Of a stretch of DNA of 64,000 nucleotides, positions 57,098 to 64,000 are shown piece by piece. The notes below the pieces were generated by a model, which saw only the letters and a program-made list of their open reading frames with translations, was not told the origin of the DNA and ran no database searches. Every line of letters begins with the position of its first letter. Position 1 is the first letter of the stretch. Origin of the DNA: Maritimibacter sp. (GTDB lineage Bacteria; Pseudomonadota; Alphaproteobacteria; Rhodobacterales; Rhodobacteraceae); NCBI GenBank assembly GCA_002701395.1, contig NZVC01000009.1, positions 33,517 to 97,516 on the forward strand, read 5' to 3'. Both the position numbers and the translations under genes were made by a program.

Positions 57098-59104
57098 TCA
57101 ACCGGCGCGCGCCGCCGCGAAGGCCGCGAACCAGTCGAGCGCGCCGGGGTTCTTCGTTGCGTCCCGGCTGGCGACCGTCTCTGGCGGGTCGCCCAGCAAC
57201 AGCTTGCGCACCGGGACCTCCATCTTCTTGCCGGTCAGCGTCGCGGGGATCTCGGGGGCTTCGACCACCTCGTCCGGGACGTGGCGGGGGCTGCGTTCCG
57301 CCCGCAGGCGGCGGTCGATGGCCGCTTTCAGGTCGTCGGTCAGGCTGTGCCCCTCGGCCATCTGGACGAACAGCGGCATGTAATAACCGCCGCCCGGTTC
57401 CTCGATACAAACGATCAGGCTGTCGGCGATCTCGGGGAAGGTTTCCATCGTCCGGTAGATCTCGGCCGACCCGATGCGGACGCCGAAGCGGTTCAGCGTG
57501 GCGTCGGACCGTCCCAGAACGAAGGCGCCGCCGTGGGCGTTGAATTTCACCCGGTCGCCGTGGCGCCAGACGCCGGGGTAGGTGTCGAAGTAGCTGTCGG
57601 TGTAGCGGGCGAACTCCGTGTCGCCCCAGAAAAACAGCGGCATCGACGGCATCGGCGTCTCGATCACCAGCTCGCCCACCGCGTCGGTGACCGGCTGCCC
57701 GTCCTCGGAATAGGCGCGGGCGGCGGTGCCAAGGCCGGGGGCCTGGATTTCGCCCGCGCGGGTGGGCAGCAGCGGCGATCCGGCTAGGATGCCGGAACAG
57801 AACTCTGTGCCGCCGGATTGCGAACTGGCCCATATGTCGGACCCGATTGCCGCGTAGGCCCATGCGAAGGTTTCCGGCGTGGAAGGAGACCCCACCAGCA
57901 TCACCGATTGCAGCGCCGACAGGTCGAAGTCGCGGCCCGGCACGATGCCCTGCTGGCGCACCATCTGGATATAGGTCGGGCTGACGCCCATCACCGTGGC
58001 CTTCGTGTCCGCCGCGATGCCCCACAGCAGTTTCGCATCCGGGTGGGCGGGGTGCCCGTCGTACAGCACCGCGCGGCCGTTCATCAGCGGCCCCCACATC
58101 AGCGTGTTCCAGACCATCCAGCCGGTGGACGAATAGAAGAACAGCGCGCCGCCTGCGCCCAGCTCGAAGTGGAAGGCGGCCGATTTGTAGTGTTCCAGCA
58201 CGATGCCGTGGTGGCCCTGCACGATGGGTTTCGGCAGGCCGGTGGTGCCGGACGAGAACAGCACCCACAGCGGATGATCCGACGGCACGCGTTCATAGGC
58301 GAAGCCTTCGCGCGGTACTTCGGGGCGGTTTAAGATCGCCTGCCAAGTAATTGTTTCGCGCGCGAAACATTCTGACGCTGCGTCAAGGTATCCGACGGAT
58401 ACGACCTGCTCGACCGTGGGCAGCGCGCCAAGAATGCGCGACAGGTCCGCGCTGCGGTCGTGGTCCTTGCCGCCATAGCGATAGCCGTCGACGACAAAGA
58501 TCAGTTTCGGCTCGATCTGGCTGAAGCGGTCGATCACGGTCTGCGCGCCGAACTCGGGCGCGGCAGAGGACCACGTCGCCCCGGTGGCGGTGGTGGCCAG
58601 CATGGCGATCACCGCCTCGGGGATGTTCGGCATATAGGCCACCACCCGGTCGCCGGGGCCGATCCCCATCTCGCGCAGGGCGGTGGCCAGCTTGCGCACG
58701 GACGCGCCGACCTCGGCCCAGCTGACGGTGGCCTGCGGTCGAAGCTCGCTGGAATGGTGCAGCATCGGGCGGTTCGGGTCCCCGGTGGTTTCGTGCCGCA
58801 GGACATGTTCGGCATAGTTCAGGCCGGTGCCGGTGAACCAGCGGGTGCGCGGCATCGGGTCGGCGGTCATCACCGCGTCGATCTCTCCGTCGTGGAGGAT
58901 CTCGAAATAGTCCCAGATGGATAGCCAGAACGCCGCCGGGTCATCCACCGACCACTGCCACAGGTCCCAGTACCCGTCGAAGCGGTGGCCCCGGTCCGCA
59001 AGCCAAGCCATGTAGCGGGTGATGTTCGAACCGGCCAGCCGGTCGCTGTCGGCCTGCCAGAGGATGTCGCCCTCGGCGACCGGCGGGGTCTGTATGTCTG
59101 TCAT
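57098..59104 (-). CDS. acetoacetate--CoA ligase
   Basis: A 668-residue acyl-CoA synthetase. WLADRGHRFDGYWDLWQWSVDDPAAFW, WFTGTGLNYAEHVLRH and WVLFSSGTTGLPKPIVQGH (AMP-binding loop) with WMVWNTLMWGPL and the C-terminal TLTGKKMEVPVRKLL (catalytic Lys) identify acetoacetyl-CoA synthetase. It activates acetoacetate for re-use of ketone bodies and PHB-derived carbon. A downstream phosphatase-type gene overlaps its start by ATGA, so the HAD gene lies first in a shared transcript. Confidence 0.93.
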   Translation of the reverse strand: MTDIQTPPVAEGDILWQADSDRLAGSNITRYMAWLADRGHRFDGYWDLWQWSVDDPAAFWLSIWDYFEILHDGEIDAVMTADPMPRTRWFTGTGLNYAEHVLRHETTGDPNRPMLHHSSELRPQATVSWAEVGASVRKLATALREMGIGPGDRVVAYMPNIPEAVIAMLATTATGATWSSAAPEFGAQTVIDRFSQIEPKLIFVVDGYRYGGKDHDRSADLSRILGALPTVEQVVSVGYLDAASECFARETITWQAILNRPEVPREGFAYERVPSDHPLWVLFSSGTTGLPKPIVQGHHGIVLEHYKSAAFHFELGAGGALFFYSSTGWMVWNTLMWGPLMNGRAVLYDGHPAHPDAKLLWGIAADTKATVMGVSPTYIQMVRQQGIVPGRDFDLSALQSVMLVGSPSTPETFAWAYAAIGSDIWASSQSGGTEFCSGILAGSPLLPTRAGEIQAPGLGTAARAYSEDGQPVTDAVGELVIETPMPSMPLFFWGDTEFARYTDSYFDTYPGVWRHGDRVKFNAHGGAFVLGRSDATLNRFGVRIGSAEIYRTMETFPEIADSLIVCIEEPGGGYYMPLFVQMAEGHSLTDDLKAAIDRRLRAERSPRHVPDEVVEAPEIPATLTGKKMEVPVRKLLLGDPPETVASRDATKNPGALDWFAAFAAARAG

Positions 59105-59934
59105 TCGGGCAGCTTAGGGAACCACGGCTGGGCGGCAAGGCCCGTCAGGTCGTCCAGAACGACATGGGCGCGCATGTCTTCGGGAACGCCGTTAAAGGCG
59201 TCCCGGTCGGCGATGCCGGTCGTCACGCCGACGCAGAAGGCACCGGCCTTGCGGCCCATGCGGATCTCGAGCGTCGGGTCGTCGCCGATCACCGCCATGT
59301 CCGACGGCCGCGCGCCGGTCAGGTCGGTCACGATCTGTAGCCCTGCGGTTTCCGGCTTGCCGAACACCGTGACCTTGGTGTCGGTCGCGTTCTCCAGCGC
59401 GGCGGCGATGGCGCCCGAGATGCCCAGCATCCGGCCCTTGGACGAGGCGAAGTAGGGCGCGACAGAGCCCGCGAAGGGCGGTGCGCCGTCCCAGACCGCC
59501 TGCACGACAGCCTCAAGCGCGGTGGCGCCGAAGTCGCGGGTATAACCCAGCAGCACCGCATCAACGGGGCCCGCGTCGGGCGTGGGCTCGACCACCTCGA
59601 TCCCGGCGTCGCGGGCCGGCGCGCGGGTGCCGTCGCCGCCCATGACCATGATCCGGCGATACCCCATCCGCGCCAGCGCCTGCGCGGCGACGGCGGCGGG
59701 GGTCAGGACATGGCCCGCGTCGATCACGATCCCGGCGTCGGCCAGCAGCGGATAGTAATGGGCGGGCGGGAAAAACGTGCCGTTGGTATAGGCGACCACC
59801 TTGATCCCGGCGGCCCGGCAGGCGGACAGCGCATCCACCGCGCCGGGCAGGGCGGTGAAGGTGCCGGCCTCTTTGTTCATCAGGGCAAGGGTGCCGTCGA
59901 TGTCGAACACCGCCGTGCGGATCGTCGGGGTCAT
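59101..59934 (-). CDS. HAD-IIA (NagD-like) hydrolase
   Basis: A 277-residue HAD phosphatase. Motif I is AVFDIDGTLALMNKEAG, the NagD-type cap carries DAVLLGYTRDFGATALEA, and the C-terminal motif is VIGDDPTLEIRMGRKAGAFCVGVTTG. Typical substrates are nucleotides and sugar phosphates; the actual one is unknown. It is translationally coupled to the acetoacetyl-CoA ligase. Confidence 0.85.
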   Translation of the reverse strand: MTPTIRTAVFDIDGTLALMNKEAGTFTALPGAVDALSACRAAGIKVVAYTNGTFFPPAHYYPLLADAGIVIDAGHVLTPAAVAAQALARMGYRRIMVMGGDGTRAPARDAGIEVVEPTPDAGPVDAVLLGYTRDFGATALEAVVQAVWDGAPPFAGSVAPYFASSKGRMLGISGAIAAALENATDTKVTVFGKPETAGLQIVTDLTGARPSDMAVIGDDPTLEIRMGRKAGAFCVGVTTGIADRDAFNGVPEDMRAHVVLDDLTGLAAQPWFPKLPE

Positions 59935-60410
59935 GGTGCGGTCGGTCTCCTGCGGGCGCGGGTGCGCGGTGCCACCGGGTCAAGCCCGAGGCGTGCGCAG
60001 GGTCAAGCCCCCGGTGTTATGGTCGGGCGCTTTGGTCCGGCGTCATGGCGATGGAATTCGCGCAGCAGCGCGCAGGCCGGGTAGGGAGGGTCTCCTGGCC
60101 TGCGCGACCCGTCCGGGGCCCGGCATGGCATCCCGGGCGGGCTTTTCGGCAGTCAGGCGTTCGTCGATGGCATGGCCGCCGAGGCTGATATCCCCCTGCG
60201 GGGGCAGGAGGAGAGCGCCCTTGGCGATAAAGATCCGCCGAGCGGTCGGATTGCGCCCGGCGGTCGTAGTCTTCACCGGGTGGTCCGCCCGGGTGCGGGC
60301 GTTCATATTCCGAAATTAGAACGTTTAACGCCCTGCGTCGACACTCAATTCGACCGTTCCAAACGATCTGTGGCAACCTGTGGCCCGGATTCAACCGAAG
60401 CGGTCGCGCG
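59935..60410. other. intergenic region between GFA and HAD genes
   Basis: A 476-base gap on the minus-strand side of the HAD gene. A minus-strand open frame at 60043-60306 (87 codons) has no recognisable motif and no ribosome binding site, and I do not call it. At 60301-60322 an interrupted dyad begins GTTC and ends GAAC in an AT-rich patch; its 14-base spacing is too long for a LexA box. Confidence 0.5.
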
Positions 60411-60779
60411 TCATTCGTCGCGCGGGACGCTGGAGCCGACCGGGAAGGGCGGCAGCCACGGCTCGCGCCGGACGGTCCAAAGCTCGTAATCGGGGGTGAA
60501 GACGCCGGGGTCGTCCAGCGTGCCAAGGTGGACTTCGATGTCGCCGTCGCTTTCGGCATAGACCGACGATCCGCAGCGGGGGCAGAAATGCCGGCCCTTG
60601 TAGGACCGCGTTTCGCCGGTGACCGTGACCGCCGCAGGCCGGTAGATCGCCGCCGCGTAAAACAGCGCGCCGTGGTGCTTGCGGCAGTCAAGACAGTGGC
60701 ACAGGCCGACCCTGTCCGGATCGCCTGTGGCCACGATCCTTACGTCGCCGCACAGGCAACCGCCGTGGTGCTGGTTCAT
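60411..60779 (-). CDS. GFA-family (glutathione-dependent formaldehyde-activating-like) zinc protein
   Basis: A 122-residue zinc protein of the GFA/CENP-V family. Metal-binding Cys are in GGCLCGDVRI, CHCLDCRKHHGALF and FCPRCGSSVY, in the usual order. It may bind glutathione adducts or another small thiol. The ATG at 60779 follows a GGAGGAC site. It is followed by the long gap toward the HAD gene. Confidence 0.9.
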   Translation of the reverse strand: MNQHHGGCLCGDVRIVATGDPDRVGLCHCLDCRKHHGALFYAAAIYRPAAVTVTGETRSYKGRHFCPRCGSSVYAESDGDIEVHLGTLDDPGVFTPDYELWTVRREPWLPPFPVGSSVPRDE

Positions 60780-60811
60780 GTGCTGTCCTCCGGGATCGCG
60801 TTGTCCGCAGT

Positions 60812-61936
60812 CTAGGGCAGCGGACCCGTGCGCCACAACGTGACCTTGATGCCGCCCAGCGGGACCGGCGGGCCGGGGCGGTCGAAAGGAAGGCCGGTGG
60901 CCTTGGCCAAACCGCCCTCGCTGGTGACAAGGCCGACGCGCCAGCCGCTGAACCGTTCGGTCAGCACCTTGCCCAGCGTGCCGTACAGCCCGTGCAGCAT
61001 CCCCTTGTTGCCGATCCGGGCGCCGTAGGGCGGGTTCACGATCAGCAGGCCCGGCGGCCCGTCGGGCGGGGTCAGGTCGCTGACCGACTGGCAGGCGAAG
61101 GAGGTGAAGGCGTCGACCCCGGACCGGGCGGCGTTCGCCTCGCTCATGCGGATCGCGCCCTGATCGCGGTCATAGCCGTAAAACACCGGGGCGGGGGCGG
61201 CGTGGGGCTGGCCCGCGCGCATCCGTGCCCATGCGTCGGGGTCGAAGCTTGCAAGATCCTCGAAGGCGAAGCGCCGGGTGCGGCCCGGCATCAGCCCTGC
61301 GGCGATCTCGGCGGCTTCGATCACGAAGGTGCCCGAGCCGCACATCGGGTCGACGACCGGCTCGCGCCCGTCGTAGCCGCACTGGCGCAGGAAGGCGGCG
61401 GCGAGGTTTTCGCGCATCGGGGCCTTGTTCACCGCCTCTTTGTGGCCGCGCCGGTGCAACGGCCCGCCCGAGGTGTCCAGCGACACGGTGACAAGGTTGT
61501 CCTCGATCCGCACCTTCACCGACACGGCGGCTTCGGCGGCCTCTTGCACCACCGGGGCGCCCAGCGTCTCGGCGATGGCAGTTTCGATCCGTTGGGTGGC
61601 GGCGCCCGCGTGGTAGATCTTGTTCTTGCGGCTGGTCGCGGTCTCGACCCGCACCGGGACGTCCGCGCGCAGCACGTCGGCCCACGGGAATTTGCGCGCG
61701 CGCTTGTCCAGCTGGGCAAGGTGGAAGGCGCGGAAGGCGCCCACGCGCACCAGCACGCGGGCGGCACAGCGCAGGGTCAGGTTGGCGCGCCAGACCTCGG
61801 GCCAGCCGCCTTGCGTCTCGACCCCGCCCGGCACCGCGCGGGGCGCGGCGAAACCGGCGGCGCGGGCCTCGTCGGCCAGCACCTGTTCCAGCCCCGGCGG
61901 GCAGGCGAGGAAGATGTCGAGCGGGGTGTCGGTCAC
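60812..61936 (-). CDS. THUMP-domain class I SAM-dependent RNA methyltransferase (RlmL-like)
   Basis: A 374-residue RNA methyltransferase. The N-terminal THUMP/ferredoxin-like region (DIFLACPPGLEQVLADEARAAGF, SVKVRIEDNLVTVSLDTSG) is followed by GGPLHRRGHKEAVNKAPMRENLAAAFL and the catalytic VVDPMCGSGTFVIEAAEIA and LLIVNPPYGARIG motifs. It resembles the RlmL half of E. coli RlmKL, which modifies 23S rRNA. Its start overlaps the ilvN stop by ATGA. Confidence 0.9.
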   Translation of the reverse strand: MTDTPLDIFLACPPGLEQVLADEARAAGFAAPRAVPGGVETQGGWPEVWRANLTLRCAARVLVRVGAFRAFHLAQLDKRARKFPWADVLRADVPVRVETATSRKNKIYHAGAATQRIETAIAETLGAPVVQEAAEAAVSVKVRIEDNLVTVSLDTSGGPLHRRGHKEAVNKAPMRENLAAAFLRQCGYDGREPVVDPMCGSGTFVIEAAEIAAGLMPGRTRRFAFEDLASFDPDAWARMRAGQPHAAPAPVFYGYDRDQGAIRMSEANAARSGVDAFTSFACQSVSDLTPPDGPPGLLIVNPPYGARIGNKGMLHGLYGTLGKVLTERFSGWRVGLVTSEGGLAKATGLPFDRPGPPVPLGGIKVTLWRTGPLP

Positions 61937-62496
61937 TCCGCGCCGCGCGACAGCGCCGCGACGCCGGTCCGGGCCATCTCGTTCAGGCCCAGCGGGCGCA
62001 TCAGTTCGGCGAAGGCGTCGACCTTCTGCGGCGTGCCGGTGATCTCGAACACGAAGCTTTCCAGCGTCGAGTCGACCACGTTGGCGCGGAAGATCTCGGC
62101 CAGCCGCAGCGCCTCGATCCGGTTGTTGCCGGTGCCCGCGACCTTGAACAGCGCCAGTTCGCGTTCGACCGCCATGCCTTCGACCGTCAGGTCGTGGACT
62201 TCGTACACCGGCACGATGCGGCCCAGCTGCGCCTTGATCTGTTCGATCACCTCGGGCGTGCCGGTGGTGACGATGGTGATCCGGCTGAGGTGGCCTTCGT
62301 GGTCGGTCTCGGCCACGGTAAGACTTTCGATGTTATAGCCGCGGCCCGAGAACAGGCCGATGACGCGGGCAAGGACGCCCGCTTCGTTCGCCACGAGCAC
62401 CGAGAGCGTGTGCCGCTCTTCGGCCTGCGCGTGGGGGTCCTTGAGATCGTAGGCCGAGTGCTTCGACAGGCCCTTTTTGAGTTTCAGTGCCGACAT
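61933..62496 (-). CDS. ilvN: acetolactate synthase small (regulatory) subunit
   Basis: A 187-residue subunit with an N-terminal ACT domain (HTLSVLVANEAGVLARVIGLFSGRGYNIESLTVAETD) and a C-terminal ACT-like domain (ELALFKVAGTGNNRIEALRLAEIF). It gives the enzyme feedback control by valine. It follows ilvB by 65 bases containing a 9-base inverted repeat, and overlaps the methyltransferase start. Confidence 0.95.
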   Translation of the reverse strand: MSALKLKKGLSKHSAYDLKDPHAQAEERHTLSVLVANEAGVLARVIGLFSGRGYNIESLTVAETDHEGHLSRITIVTTGTPEVIEQIKAQLGRIVPVYEVHDLTVEGMAVERELALFKVAGTGNNRIEALRLAEIFRANVVDSTLESFVFEITGTPQKVDAFAELMRPLGLNEMARTGVAALSRGAE

Positions 62497-62536
62497 GTCC
62501 GCTTCACTTCTTCTATTCGTTCAAACCGGGTGGATG

Positions 62537-62556
62537 CGCGGGGGCTGGCCCCCGCG
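62537..62556. other. GC-rich hairpin between ilvB and ilvN
   Basis: CGCGGGGGC and GCCCCCGCG flank TG, a perfect 9-base stem 5 bases beyond the ilvB stop. There is no T-run, so it more likely stabilises or partly attenuates the ilvB-ilvN transcript than terminates it. Confidence 0.55.
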
Positions 62557-62561
62557 GGGGA

Positions 62562-64000
<1,439 letters not shown>

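Noticed and set aside
60043..60306. 87-codon minus-strand frame in the HAD-GFA gap
   Set aside because: No ribosome binding site and no motif; Arg/Ala/Pro-rich composition looks like non-coding GC-rich sequence.
60301..60322. GTTC...GAAC dyad considered as a second SOS box
   Set aside because: The spacing is 14 bases and the halves are inverted, so it does not fit GTTC-N7-GTTC.

Overview
The window is one contiguous, high-GC (about two-thirds G+C), densely packed bacterial chromosome segment. Gene content, gene order and small markers point to an alphaproteobacterium of the family Rhodobacteraceae (Roseobacter-like): rpiA-gor-hflKC, glyQ-(DUF6446-like)-glyS-ppdK, a VPLPA-CTERM protein, a ferredoxin VI-type protein, and a LexA box of the alphaproteobacterial GTTC-N7-GTTC form. 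No rRNA, tRNA, insertion sequence, prophage or CRISPR array was recognised.

Layout. 1-7.6 kb: the rpiA end, glutathione reductase, HflK/HflC with a DUF2065 protein, a GNAT enzyme, a short-form PyrE, and the periplasmic protease DegP. 7.6-15 kb: a voltage-sensor-like K+ channel, lipoproteins, an SOS-controlled orphan DnaE2-type OB-fold protein, ferredoxin, purD, a DJ-1/PfpI protein and xseA. 15-24 kb: a methyltransferase, an AbrB-type membrane protein, then a CoxD/CoxE-like pair, an OmpA-family protein, XdhC and a molybdopterin-binding protein, which together look like a molybdenum-hydroxylase maturation set without its structural genes. 24-36 kb: a SPOR/peptidoglycan-binding pseudo-protease, glycyl-tRNA synthetase genes, PPDK, a SleB-type hydrolase and glmM. 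36-41 kb: an MHS-family transporter, ilvC, and two tandem Lrp/AsnC regulators divergent from ilvC.

41.9-47 kb holds a probable glucosylglycerate module: a HAD phosphatase and a GT81-like synthase on the plus strand, and a GH13_18 phosphorylase on the minus strand. 47.4-50 kb pairs a GAF/Fis regulator that lacks a sigma-54 AAA+ domain with an aldehyde dehydrogenase; a perfect palindrome lies between them. A RidA-family gene follows, broken by one in-frame amber codon. 50.7-56 kb is a sulfide/persulfide oxidation operon (DUF2892, persulfide dioxygenase, EF-hand protein, DUF442-SQR fusion, SulP transporter) preceded by a perfect match to the SqrR operator pattern ATTC-N8-GAAT. 56-64 kb carries acetoacetyl-CoA synthetase, a NagD-like phosphatase, a GFA protein, a THUMP methyltransferase and ilvN/ilvB (5' end of ilvB cut by the window edge).

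The least explained signals are a four-copy dispersed intergenic double-hairpin repeat, the leaderless SOS promoter in front of a detached DnaE2 OB domain, a pair of near-identical 18-bp palindromes after the acetoacetyl-CoA synthetase gene, and the EF-hand protein inside the persulfide operon. All functions are inferred by reading the sequence against remembered protein families; no database search was run.
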